From contig BDDD01000323.1 of assembly GCA_001972305.1 (NCBI GenBank), positions 248,001 through 312,000 of the forward strand: a stretch of 64,000 nucleotides of DNA, in the 5' to 3' direction. A model generated the notes under the pieces. That model made no database searches and was not told the DNA's origin. It worked only from the letters and a program-made list of their open reading frames with translations. Every line of letters starts with the position of its first letter. The stretch's first letter is position 1. A program made the translations under genes and the position numbers. This document shows, piece after piece, positions 23,043 to 35,487 of this stretch. The DNA comes from Cephalotus follicularis (lineage: Eukaryota; Streptophyta; Magnoliopsida; Oxalidales; Cephalotaceae).

Positions 23043-25256
23043 TGTAAGAGCCCTAAATATTATAAAGTATTATTATTGGGTCTCGGAATTCCTTTCTCTC
23101 CTTTGGGCCGAAATGGGGTAAGGTATTAAGTAATTTTGGGCTTGAGGAATTGTTTCTTCCTTGGGCCGGTTTTTGAAGTGATGTGTAATTGGGCTCAAGA
23201 ATGAAGTGAAAAGAAAGAGGCCCAATTGTTGAAGTCGGCCCAGGCGTGTTGAATGGCCCAATTGGAGGAAGTTGGCCCAAGTAACAAGGAGAGGATGATT
23301 GATCCAATAGGAGGAGGTCGGCCCAAGACGTTAGACATGGCCTGCACCCGTTGGAATGGTCTACAGAGTTCTGGAACCTTCTCTCATGTGTATAAAAGGG
23401 AATGAACACCTGGGAGACACGCTTTTTGGCATTTCTTGCATGCTTCCACTCGAAAGATTGAGAGAAAGGCGACAATGGTGGGATATGGGGCCAGATGTCG
23501 GAAAGAGGAAGAATAAGACAAGCAGGGGCCTTCCTCAGAAGAGTCCCTGCTCACATACATAAATACCATCTCCTGGAAGTGAAGAAATTGTACAAGAGAG
23601 AAGGAAGAGACTAGCTGAAGCGTGTAACAGTCCTCGGCAAGGAAGGAGCCCATAACTAAGCGAGGAAGAAGACTTTCTCCATTTCCAACCATCATCGAGG
23701 TAGGTTGCTTCATGTCCGAGCGCCTACCAGCATGTGTGTTTGTGTGTGGTGTTGTTGTTTTGTTTGATTGTTTGAATGTGTATGTTGTTTTTGTGATTGT
23801 TGGTGTTTGTTAGATTAGGATTTTGCCCTTCTTTGTCAAAAATTGATACCCGACCATGCCTCAGTGCTTGGAAAGCACTTGGAGATAAAGTAAATGCCTG
23901 GGGTGGACTAAGTGTCTGACCTGAGCTAGTGCATCCGATGAGGACTATGCGTCCAACCAACGCTAGTGTGTCCAGGGAAGATTACGCGTCCTACCAGTGA
24001 GGATCCATGTTGCCCGAGGAGCAACTATCCGAGGATCCATGTTGCCCAAGAAGCAATTACCTGAGGGCAAGAGGATCCCAAGCATGCGTCCAAGGCATGC
24101 GCTAGGGGATCCCGACGCATGCGTCTTATGCCATTCGTCAGAGGATCCTGACATGGTCTTCCTCTACCATACATCCGAGGATCCTAACATGGATTTCTCC
24201 TGCCATTCATCGGAGGATCCCGACATGGTCTTCCTCTGCCAAATGTCCGAGGATCCAAAATGTGGTTCTCCTCTACCACGTATCCAAGAACGGTCAAGCC
24301 AAGTATAAGGGAGAGTAAAGGATAAAGTATTACGCTGGAGTAGCGCCAAGTCGGACTAAGGGTCCGAGGATAAGCAGAATTCCTCCTCTGCCAAAGGACC
24401 TAGGATGAATGATGATACCCTATAGTAGGTGAGCTTAATGAGCGAATCCACATAGGAAGTGTCCCTATGAGGAGAATTCCACCAAGCAGGTGAACTCAAG
24501 GGGTGAATTCCGCTGGGCAGGTGATCCTCGGGTGAACTAGCTAAAGGGTGAGCCTAAGGGTGAATTCTGCCGATAGCAGGTGATCTCAAGGGTGACATCC
24601 GTAGAGCAGGTGAGCAAAGGGTGAATTCTGCTCGAGAGGGGATCCCAAGAGTGAATTCTGCTGGCAGGTGAGCCCAGAGGAGAACCTTATAGATGACCAG
24701 ACCATAAGATACCGGACTTGACTCCTCTGCGTAATGTTTATGATTTGTGTGGTTTGAGTAGAGTAGTCCGAGGATCAGGGATGGCTTATATGTTATGGTC
24801 TGTACTTATGTTATGGCATACATGCATTCTTCCTCTACTTGTATTGTTTGTTTCTCTGGTATGTGCCGTACTTGTGGCTTCCTACACAACCCCTTGGGTT
24901 GTTGACCCATTCTCTGAATGGGCCAAGTCCAAGTACAGAAGCAGACTTTAGTGGAGCACCTCGGCAACAGCAAGGATAAAGAGATAAGTAAGTTCCTCAT
25001 CCTCGGCAGTGCGCTTCAGAGGACTGATTTACAAAGGATTATTATGCAATTGATATATATTTCATGCCTGGCTGTGGCAGCGTATTTTATGTGTAATGCT
25101 TACGAACTGGGAATAAATTTCCACACACTTTTAAATGGTTTTTTTTTATTAAAGTTTCATTTGGCTGGTATTTGCATAATGGAAATGGATAACGAAAAAT
25201 GTATGGATTGTCACGTGTCGGGTCGTGGGACCCAACCCACGATTCGGGGCGTGACA
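23043..25256 (+). repeat. 3' LTR of the truncated Tekay-like element
   Basis: 2214 bp from TGTAAGAGCCC to GGGGCGTGACA, same family as 274-3146 but clearly diverged and with a shorter GC-rich body. It keeps the splice-donor-like GAGGTAGGTTGC (donor GT at 23700-23701) and the CAGGTGA minisatellite at about 24430-24700. Confidence 0.88.
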
Positions 25257-26475
25257 CGTACCATACCCGTAACCCGTTACCATATTTCCATTTAAAAGAT
25301 AGGGACCTAACCATAAAGGATCACATAGGATCCATACGTCAAAACCGTTTCAAAACCATTTTCAGTAACCGTTACCATAACCGTTTTTCTATAACCATTT
25401 TCTTGGTCCCTATCTGAATTGTAAAACAATAGAGAGGAAGTCCAACTAAGATATCCGCATCCAGATGTCCCAATTGAGCTATCCTAACCATTCTTAAAAA
25501 CCATTTGAATAAACCCTTTTGTTGACTTTCTTAAAATTTCACTTTGAAAGTTGATTTGAAAATCAAATGTGTTAAAAGAGGATTCTCATATGCTACAAGG
25601 CCTTAGGGAGGCTTCTTATGGAATCCATTTGAAGATAAAATCATTTGTGATTAAAAACAGTGTAGTTTGGCTAAAACAGGGCGTTAGGCGTCGACACTTT
25701 TGTGTTAGGCGTTGACGGTTAGCATCTAAGCGTTAGGTCCCTGTCCTTTAATAGTTGATAAAAATTATTGTTTACTGGACAAGTTATCTCATACAATTAT
25801 AATGATTTATCAACTATTATAATTGATAATCTACATACTTAAAGTAAATGTATATATTCGATTAATTAATAAATAGATAAAATGTAGTTGAGAGAATATT
25901 TTTATATATTATCCATTATTTTAATACTTTATTTTGATGTAAAAATTTTATTTAAAAAAATCAACACTCATGGTCGTGTTTGAAATATATGTGTGTGGTC
26001 TAAATACAATCGATGTAGTTTAAACATTATTTCTTGTATGAATAATCTTTTTTATTTATTTAGTAATAATATATAGCATTATCTTTATTATAATATGAGT
26101 AATTTAATTACTAATTGTCTCACGTTATAATTATTATAATAAAACTCATAGAATTAAAGAAAAACAAATATAATTATGATGAGATCAGAATAATGAGATA
26201 TATTGTTCTTACATATGCTTTATTCTTAAATGTTCATAATCATATGATTACTATTATAGGCATTAGTGAATCCGGATAAATTAGCATATATGATATTTCA
26301 CTCAAGTGGGAGTATGACTGATCTTACGGCCATAGTATAGTGGACACTAGAATATATATGTGAGTGTTTATTGGAGAATAAATTCATTGAGTTGGCCCGA
26401 CTAAGAACACCTAATTGGAGTTATCAATCAATACCTGTCAATTAGGAGTTTTTTGTTATAGTTGTGCATGTGGTC
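25257..26475. other. AT-rich DNA; probable start of a copia-type LTR
   Basis: No gene is seen. A short CCGTTACCATAACCGTT-type repeat cluster lies at about 25260-25400, GTCGAC/GTTGACGG words at about 25680-25730, and an inverted repeat AATAGTTGATAAA...TTTATCAACTATT at about 25748-25822. Sequence from roughly 25750 onward appears continuous, across three solo-LTR insertions, with the LTR end and primer-binding site at 35474-35487. Confidence 0.4.
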
Positions 26476-26480
26476 CTAAG

Positions 26481-29006
26481 TGTAACACCCGAGTTTTTCG
26501 CAAAGTATACGATTACGATTTTAATGTGATCTTATTATAGAATTATTGAGAATAGTGAAATTCTTGAATTTGATGATGTTTTCCATTTTGTGGGGTTGAG
26601 TTTTGAAAGAGGAATGATAAAGAAATGTTCTAAGGCATTGCGCATTTAAAGCCGCAATTATGATGCTCGAAACGGCTTATAAAATCTATTTTAATGCGCG
26701 ACAATAAGGCCCTATGTTCGCATTATTATTACGATTATTTTGGTTGTCGTTTGGATTATTTTGGTCGCAATTTACGGAATAATCGGGACCCAGGATTTAG
26801 TATTTTGTCCGTAAATACTAATGAAGGAGCAGAAGTTATAAAGGAAAGGGGAGGGAGAGACACGGGCGCGTGTACGCCCGTGCAAGAGAAAACGCAGGCG
26901 CTCTGTGCGTCTGCGCCACAGAGTGAGAGAGGGAGAGACAGTGGGAGAGAGAGGGAGAGAGGACGCCGGGGACGGCGCCGGAGGCAGCCACGTGACCGGG
27001 GGAGGACGGCGGACCACCCAGGCGCACCGGCCGAAGGTAGCTCTTCCTTTCCTCTTCTCTTTTTCTTCTTTTCTTCTTCCTGCCCGCCACTGTCGCCCGC
27101 TTCTCCGTGCGTTTTCCGACGCCGGCAGCGTCGCGGATGGCATGGGTTGTGGTCTAAATGGCCTGCTCTATCCATTTCGACCACCGTTGTGGCGTTTCAC
27201 GGCCGGGATCGGCCGATATGTGTTCGCTGAGTCGACTCAGCGAGTCGACTCACGGTCGCCTGAGACACGGCGTTTGGCGCCGAGTCTTGGAGAGTCAAGG
27301 GCAGGGATGTGTTGACCAGGTGATTGTGAGGCGTTTTTGGGTGTTGATCGGACCTGTCGAGGTCCGACGAGTTGACTCAGTGAGTCACGACTCGCTACCG
27401 GCCGTGGCGCGGCATTCGGCGCCGATTCCCGGCGGGTTCTGAGCGGTTCTGTGTACGCCGTTCAATGTGGAACCCGTTGATGTGTGTTTTACAACCTGGT
27501 TGTGTCGGTCGAAATCCGGCCGGCGTGTCAACGAAGGCAATGTCGGTTTTCGTGCGTCGATCGTAATGGATATATATATTGTGTATGCAGTGAGCGAGTT
27601 GGTAAATTTGGTTCGACAACGAAGGGAAGTGTTGATCGATAGTTGGCCGCAACTTGGGAACGTTCGGCGGTTGAACTTGCAGCTCGACTGTATGTTGTTA
27701 CTGCTTTAACGGGTAGGGATTTTGTTATGTTTTGAACATATAACCGTATTATGTGTATTGATAGTTAATATGTAATTGCATGCTAATTCAACTACTCAAA
27801 TGAAGAGAAATGTTTTATGAAGAGAAATGTTTTATGAATGCTTTGGGCTAATCGCTCAAGGTATTAAGAAAGATTTATGAAAATGTTTTATGAATGCATT
27901 TGAGTTAATTACTCAAATGAAGAGAAAAGTTTATGAATGTTATGAAATGATTTTTATGAATGCTTTGAGCTGATCACTCAAAGTATATGATGAATGAACC
28001 GCCCTTGGATTGTGTTCCAAGGGGAATGGAGCTAGATGCTCAAAGTAAATGAAGCGTAAAGTGCTCTCGGACATGCATGTGATGTAAGGATAGTAATCGG
28101 AGAGTGCACAATGCCCCGGTGAAGCGGTGTAAATGGGTTCATTAAGGGTTTTTAAACCACAAGTTTTATGAAAGGTTCTGGTTATGACCAGACAATGGTT
28201 TTCAATGAAAGTATGTTTTCAAGTTTGGCTAAGATACATGCCATAAGAATGTATAAACGGAAAACGTTTTAATTGTTTTCAAGTATGCTGGTTATATATA
28301 CCAGAAAATGTACGATTTTAGAAATGTTCTGGTTTTTATAGAACTAGAAGAAGATTTTCAAAGATACTTTGAAATGTATGAACTGGAAACTTTTTGATAT
28401 AGATTATCAAAAATAACGGATTTCGATAACGTTTTATGACTATGATTCTTACTGGGCTCTTAAAAGCTCACTCCTTGCAATGTTTTGTTTTCAAATAAAC
28501 TGTTTTCAGGGAACAATCGAATGAAGAATGCGAGCTTTAGAGGAAGCTCATATGAAGAAATGTCGGAAAGAAGTATGTTATGCTATGATGTTTGTATAAG
28601 CGTTTCATAATGTAAGTTAAGGTTGTCTGCTGTGAAAGGATTTATAATAGACGATGTTTAAATGTAAATGTATATGATTATTTTATGATGTGATAAGATT
28701 ACGATTTTCCGCTGTGTAAGGTTATATGATTAATGATGTACCAATGTAAAGGTATTAGAAATGATCATGATAATGATAATATGACATTTTGAAATTGATG
28801 TTTCAAAGATGTAAGTATACGCGATCCTGTGAAGTTAATGAATATGAGTAATAATGTTAGATTTTAAATCTAAGTTAAGATTAAAAGACATGAAATGGAT
28901 CGTTGAATGATTAAAAGATTTGACGGTCAAAGGTTACACCCACGTAACGCACCGATCTTCGGAGCTCGCTTTGAGCATAAAGCGGACTCGGGTCGGGGGC
29001 GCTACA
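26481..29006 (+). mobile_element. Solo LTR, gypsy type, CTAAG target duplication
   Basis: Opens TGTAACACCCGAG, closes GGGGGCGCTACA, 2526 bp, with perfect CTAAG at 26476-26480 and 29007-29011. No internal element sequence is present, so this is an LTR left by recombination. A TATAAAGG is at about 26837. GTCGACTC(A/G) words lie at 27231-27249. The AT-rich second half repeats ATGTTTTATGAATGC and ACTCAAATGAAGAGAAA-like words (about 27790-28010). Confidence 0.88.
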
Positions 29007-31109
29007 CTAAGACCTAAGACATTATAGTTGTCTTGTGCATATGATATTATATTTTGATATGATTCTAAATAATTTTTTGAATTATTATAAGATGAAATAT
29101 TGGATATATTAGATTGTTTATGGAGGCATGTGAGTGGTCAACAAGGAACCCATCACCCTTGTGATAAAAGAAGAATGTTCTATGTAGCCTGATTAATTCA
29201 TAATTACGGAAAGTCTCCAGCTATAGTAGGATGTAAATTAGAAAAAGAGTTTTCTAATTTCATCATGAGTTATGAAATTAATGTTGAAATACATATAATT
29301 AAATTATTGGGGTTTAACAGATAAATTCGTACCCTATATTTAATTAGAGCATTGTATGGCGAAAGGATTGAATTGCACATTAACTGTAATTGAAAATGTT
29401 CATAGTATTTTATTCATATTATCTAGGTAGTCATCAGATACTGCTAGGCGTCAATCTTGACTTGTAACATTGCGAAATAATTAATGAGATTAATCATGAG
29501 TTAATTAATTAGAAAAATCTAATTAATTAAATGCAAGAGTTTCATGTCTACTGTCAACATAATATTGAACATAAAGTGTGACACCCCGTGTCACTTTTCC
29601 GTGGTTGGCGTGCAAAAAACGTGAGTGTATTATTATAGTTATTATTATTATTATTATTATTATTATACGCTTCAAATGAAAAAAATAAAAAGGACAAAGG
29701 CATATGAAGGGAGAGAGGCAGAAAGCAGGAGGAAGAGAGAGACGCTGGCGAACGGAGACCGGTGACCGAAGAGAGAGTGCAACGACGAGCTTCATGACCG
29801 GTAACTCTCCTTCTTCATCTTTTTCATTTTTTTTCTCTTTCTTTCTATTCTCCTTGGCGTCACTATCATTACTCCTTCGCAGCCGATATAATCGTGGGTT
29901 GGGCCGGTCATTGTCTTGAAGACCAGCTCTTCCCATTTTGATGGTGGCTGAGGCGTGAATCAGCCAGAATCGACCGGAATTAATCGACCGAGTCAATTTG
30001 GTCAAGTTGACTCGCTCCCGCTTGTGACGCCACGTTTGGCGCCGAGTCACAACGAGTTTTGGTTACCAACGCGTAGACCGAAGGTTATCGAGGCATATGG
30101 TGGTGAGACCGGAGCAAAGGCGTCTCGGTCGAAGCTCCGGTTAGGCGACAAGTGCCGATTTTGACCGAGTCTAGGGAAAAGATGGGTAAAAAGGACCTTG
30201 TGGAAACGTTTTTGTGAAGCGGACGGAATTGTTGGAAACCGACGAGTCGACTCAGTGAGTCAGACTCACTGCCGACCGTGATCGGGCGATTCTCGCCGAG
30301 TCACGGCGGTTCTTCGGCCGTAACGTGTAGATCGGTCAATTTAGAGGCTGTTGGTGTCGTGGTCGGGACTCCGTTGGGTTGGCCGGAATCTGGCCAGAGC
30401 TTCAGTGACGCGCAGTGTTCGCTGTGTGTGTGTAGGATGTAACGGGATGCAGAGTTAAGAATATGATCAATGATAGTGGAGCTTCCATTCCATGACGGAG
30501 AATCCGATAGTCGAACTAGATTTCAACATCTAACGAGACGCGGATCTTGTAGCTGATCCAGAGCATCGAGGGACTAGTCCACGGGGGCTATTAGTATTGA
30601 TACTGTCAGTGGGACATTCCCTTCCTTCTTATTATTCTGAGATTCTTGTTTATTACATGTGCCTGTTGTCTATTTTATATTATGATTCGGTTGGGATTTG
30701 TATGCCCGTATATCCTTTGTTAAACATATTTCTTGAATTGTATAGAGTTATTGATTATTTGAGCGGGATTTGAATCATCACATGTCATATGTTGAGCATG
30801 TTCGTTGATTATATGAGTCAAATTCTGGGTGACTAGACCACCTTCCAATATTACCTATCATTGTATTTGTTATATCATATTTGTACTCTGATGCTGGTAC
30901 CAGTGATATGTCATATCATATATTGGTCCAGGGTGAGGTGTACATTTGACGCTCAACTCTCCTTAGCAGGCCCATTAGTCTATGATGGGGTGTTATGTGG
31001 GATCTGCCCCCGGTCTCCATTACCTGGATCTGCGGTATATCATTGTCTATGATGGTATACTGAGTATGAGTGCAGCAGAGCTGCTCTGTCGCCTACCTCT
31101 TGACTCAGT

Positions 31110-31245
31110 TTCAGATATTGTGCACCAGTTATGGTGTACCAGATATTGTGCACCAGTGATGGTGTACCAGATTTTGTGCACTAGATATTGTGCACCAGAT
31201 TCAGATTTTTGTGCACCAGTTCGTACACCAGATTATCCTTAGGCA
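31110..31245 (+). repeat. TTGTGCACCAGA tandem cluster in solo LTR
   Basis: Repeats of ATTGTGCACCAG / ATGGTGTACCAG words at about 12-24 bp spacing. GTGCAC is palindromic. Confidence 0.75.
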
Positions 31246-31384
31246 CTCTGCACCGGTGTATGAGGGATATGTACAGTCTTGTAGCCTATGGATCAGTTAC
31301 TATTGCTGCAGCCAGATCAGTATTGCCATTAGATATGGCCATATGGTGATTGACGGATATATGTTGATGACAGCATAGCGGTAC

Positions 31385-31690
31385 CAGCATCCAGTATTCC
31401 AGACAGCACAGTAGTATTAGTATCTCAGACAACACAGTAGAGTATTTCAGTCAGCATAGTAGTATCAGTATTCCAGTCAGCATAGTAGTATTAGCATTCC
31501 AGTAAGCATAGTAGTGTCAGTATTCTAGATAACACAGTTGTGTCAGCATCCAGATAGCACAGTTGTATTTGCATTTCAGATAGCACATTTGTGTCAGTAT
31601 CCAGATAACACAGTTGTGTTTGCATCCCATATAGCACAGTTGTGTCAGCATCCCAGATAGCATAGTTGTGTCAGTATCCCAGATACCTTA
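31385..31690 (+). repeat. Tandem CAGCATAGTAGTATCAGTATTCCAGT array
   Basis: About ten or more degenerate units of roughly 25 bp repeating (A/G)CA(C/T)AGT(A/T)GT(A/G)T followed by CAG(C/T)AT(C/T)CCAG. The units drift from a TAGTAGTAT form on the left to a CAGTTGTGTC form on the right. Confidence 0.85.
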
Positions 31691-32688
31691 TGGGCATATT
31701 TCTTGATTTATGATTACTAATCCTATTTGTAATTCTGATTATTTGATTGCACTATGATCTTATTGTGATTCTATTGTACTCGTGTAGTACCACTTTAAGT
31801 TTTGAGATTTGTTCAGTACCTTTCATTATTGAGTTGCTTTTATTGAAGTCTTGTTGATTTGTTCCACCTTAATTATTGCTTTATATATTCTTGATCATTG
31901 CTATATCGTTTTCTTTCAGCACATCCGATTCTTCATGGATGTAACAGGGAATGACTTGTCCCAACTCACTTAGTCATTTGGACTAACCCCCTCCCAGTTT
32001 TCCTTTTCAGATAATGGCGAGCAATTGCTAAGTCAGATTCAATAAAGTATGGACCATGAGAGCAAGGCATACCTACCAGAGTGCAACAGATGCATATCAT
32101 TCATGACATCAAATTTTAAATTATACAGTATTTACGTATCACATAAATGTTTTAAACTGTGGTTGTTGAGGGCTGAGCCCATTTGTGATTTGAGGAGGGC
32201 TGAGTCTAATTATACTTGTTGATTCCTCCTTCGGGAGTGTGTTTTTATAAACTGCGTTTTCTTTACAGGGGGCATAGTCTGATAAACAGATACTACATGC
32301 CCGATTTTCATAAAATTTTAAGAGTTAAATTTTTTTTCAAGTTTTTGAAAAAAAGTTTAAGTTTATGATTTTTAATGGTTTTAAGAAGTTTTCAGATGAG
32401 GTTTAAGATATCACGTGGAAGTTTCCGAAAGGAGGCTTGCCCCGTGATGGTCACATCTCTTTTGACTGGGACGGGTGTGATATAAAGGGTCACACACAAA
32501 AAGATATATTTGAATTAGAGAAAAGTTTGGAGTTATCTCATAATTAAATTAAGTTGAGATTTGATTAGTAATTATGAAAATCTATTGAAGCTAGGAAAAC
32601 TTTTAGCTTTGAGTTTCTCACACTTTCTCTCTGGTATTTCAGAATGCTCGTGTGGATGTGAACCCGATTGAAATTCTAGTATTATCTC

Positions 32689-35336
32689 TGTCACGTCCCG
32701 AACCGTGGGTTGGGCCCCATGATTCGACACGTGGCACTCCGTACATTCATCATTAATATATTCCATAAGAATTAAAACTCAGTTAATAATAATAATAAAC
32801 CATTTATTTAATGTGTGGATAAACAAGCCCGTACAATACATAAAAATACACTGCTACAACCAGCAGGTAAAAATAAATAAAATACATATTTCTTTTCTTG
32901 CACTTTGTCCATAAAAGCGTACTATCGAGGAGGGACTTACACAATAATCCTTTATCTTCAGCTCTGCTGCGATGCGCTGCCACCTGTACCTGTACCTGGC
33001 CCATTCAAAGGAATGGTTCAGCAACCCTGAGGGTTGTGTAGGTTACAACATGTACGGGCACTCACCAGAGGAACACTCAAACAAGCAGAGGAGAATATAT
33101 AAAAAAATGCAATGCATGAGTACCATAAACAGTCCATAACATAACCTTTATCATCTTTTGTCCTCGGACTACTCTACTCAAGTCATACATAACAATCATA
33201 AACAGAGGAGTCTAGTCCGGTCATCCTATGGTCTGGTCAGTGTACAAGGTTCACCTTTAGGCTCACCAACCCGCGGAATTCTCATCCAGGTTCACCTGCG
33301 GAGCGGAATTCGCCCTTTGCTCACCTGCTCTGCGGTTCACCTTTTGGATACCAGCTTGGCGGAATTCACCCTCAGGTTCACCATTGGCGGATTCGCCCGA
33401 GGATCACCTGCCTCACGGAGTTCACCTCTTGGGTTCACCTGCTCGGCGGAATTCTCCCCAGTTGGGCTCACCAGCCTGGGACCATCTATATAATTCCTTT
33501 CCTTTTACTTTTCATTTGCCATACTTATTTCCTTTCCTTTAATATGTCCTGGCATAAAAGAGTGCATGGTTCCTTTCCATACACTAGGCCATGTCCACCA
33601 TACTTGCTTGGCGCATGCAAGGCCATACCAACACTTAAAGCCCTGCCCGGTTACGCAATATTCATTCCCTTTTCTTCACTTGCCGGGCACGTGTGCAGAG
33701 TAATAATCATCACCACATTGTGTTGGCAAGGAAAACGCATGTATGATCATTTCCCCTTTCTTCCTTGTGAATACATACAAGGAGTGCACAGTAGGGAACC
33801 AAGCCCATGTTGGATACGTGCTCGACGCCTGGCAGGGGAGAGCTCGTCGCCATCACCTGCTCGGACGAAGGCAGAAGAGCTCGGCGCCGTTGCGTGGCAA
33901 GCATGGGGAGCACAGGTTTGTGGCGCGAGGCTTCCCTGACATTTGCCAATGGCGTCTCGGCTCGTCACCCCCGGCAGGTCGCGCGCTCGGCCCTAGCAGC
34001 TTGGCACATCACCCCCGGCAGGTCGAGCGCTCAGCCCTGGCAGCTTGGCACGTCACCCCCGGCAGGTCGCGCGCTCAGCCCTGGCATCTCTTACGCTCGG
34101 CCCGGACTGCTCACACGCTCAGCCCTGACATCCTTACGCTCGGCCCGGACATCTCACATGCTCAGCCCTGGCATCTCTTACGCTCGGCCCGGTAGCCATG
34201 CTTCATCCCTGGCAGCTTGGTATCGCGTCATCTTTGGTGCCAGGGTAGCTCAATAAACGCCCATGATGGTATACGGCGTACGATGAGCTCGAGCTTGGGC
34301 GAAGCTGGCGGCAGAGGGAGCCTAGGCGTCCGGCGAAAAGGGGCTCAGTTGCAGGTGCCCTGTACGCCGGCGACGAAGGGAGTTTGGGACTAGCCGGACA
34401 AGGAACTTGGATGTCTGGCCAAGGGAACTCAGCTCGTCACGGCATCTATGCTCATGGCGTCCTTGTGCGTCAAGCACTGTTAGAGCGTGAAGGGGGGTGG
34501 AGGAATAGGGACAACACGCATGCTTTGTGCGTATAATGCATGTCCAGTGTCACGTGTTCAATACACACTTAACTAACATAATTACTCCCATTAACACTAA
34601 CAATACAACAATAATAAAACACACACATCACAAAACCAGCAGTCAATTTCACAACACTCTGCAGACAAACAAAACACACAAACATATGCTGGTAGGCACT
34701 CGTACAGGGAGTAACCTACCTGGAGTAAGGTTGAAAACGGAGACGCTTCCTCTTCCCTCATAAATTCTGGCTTTCCCTAAACTTGGGGCTGCTACACACT
34801 TTGGTTTTGCCAATTCTCCTTCCTTGTACCATTCTTGTCCCCAGGGAATGGGTATTTATAGGGATGGAGTGCAGAGGACATAGGGCTTACTTGGACAGCA
34901 CCCATTTGTCTTCTACCTCTCACTCTCTCACTCTCCCGATTCCCCTGGAACCAGAATTTGTGAGAAATGCCAAAAGCATCTCTAAAGATCACTTTCCATC
35001 ACATATACCCACCAAAGAAGCCTCCATAATTTTCAAGAGACATCAACGGATGCAGGCTGTTTTTCTGGGCTTGGGTCAGCTTCCTCAAATGGGTTAACTT
35101 CAGCAATTGGGCCTCACTTATGTTTCTCCCATTCTTTCACATAATAAATTGGCCCAATGAGGAAAATAATTCCTTAAGTCCAATGTCTTAAATTAAATTT
35201 CATTAAGTCCCAAAATCATAATTTATTTTCCATTAAGGCCCAATTAAATACATCATAAATCTCGGGCCCAGCCCAAAAGTAGAAAAATAATTACAATGCC
35301 CAATAATAATATTTTATAATATTTAGGGCTCTTACA
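32689..35336 (-). mobile_element. Solo LTR of the Tekay-like family, ATCTC target duplication
   Basis: On the minus strand this runs from TGTAAGAGCCCTAAATATT (35336) to GGGACGTGACA (32689), 2648 bp, flanked by perfect ATCTC at 32684-32688 and 35337-35341. Same family as 274-7912 and 58158-64000. The minisatellite is at about 33240-33480 and the splice-donor-like site at about 34717-34722. Confidence 0.92.
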
Positions 35337-35475
35337 ATCTCAGATCATCAAACGAATTTACGAATTGTTCTAACATTCTTTATGAATTTCTTTATATAGT
35401 AATGTTGATCTTGGGGCAAAAAATCGATAATAAATTTTATATTTTCGCTTTGTATGGTTATCGATTTTTATACAA

Positions 35476-35487
35476 TTGTATTAGAGC
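35476..35487 (+). other. Primer-binding-site-like sequence
   Basis: TTGTATTAGAGC matches 10 of 12 bases of the plant initiator tRNA-Met PBS TGGTATCAGAGC, and the preceding TATACA is a plausible LTR end. This is the main support for an LTR boundary at 35474. Confidence 0.5.

Larger units (their letters stand above)
22193..25256 (+). mobile_element. Tekay-like gypsy element, 5'-truncated, broken
   Basis: Starts abruptly inside the integrase region and runs through a chromodomain-like tail, a polypurine tract and a full 3' LTR. Its coding sequence is close to that of the minus-strand element at 60914-64000. Without a 5' LTR there is no target duplication to read. It joins the CACTA transposase at its left and unassigned AT-rich DNA at its right. 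Confidence 0.85.
29577..32482 (+). mobile_element. Solo LTR, gypsy type, TAAAG target duplication
   Basis: Opens TGTGACACCCCG and closes ACGGGTGTGATA, 2906 bp, flanked by TAAAG at 29572-29576 and 32483-32487. It shares short words with the solo LTR at 26481 (GTCGACTCAGTGAGTC, GGCGCCGAGTC), so the two are distant relatives. An (ATT)n run lies at about 29637-29667. Confidence 0.85.

Noticed and set aside
25690-25735. Possible link of the GTCGAC/GTTGACGG words at 25.7 kb to those at 8.2-8.5 kb as one element family
   Set aside because: Only short words are shared; no longer alignment could be found by eye, so common family membership is not supported.
26694-27315. Open frames of 84-178 codons on both strands
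   Set aside because: They lie in the GC-rich part of the solo LTR at 26481-29006, are Arg/Ser/Pro-rich, and overlap one another.
29637-29667. (ATT)n run considered as a separate element boundary
   Set aside because: It is a simple microsatellite inside the solo LTR, which has clear ends and a target duplication elsewhere.
33544-34256. Overlapping frames of 130-150 codons
   Set aside because: Inside the minus-strand Tekay-like solo LTR; the amino-acid repeats come from nucleotide repeats (CTCAGCCCTGGCA-like words).
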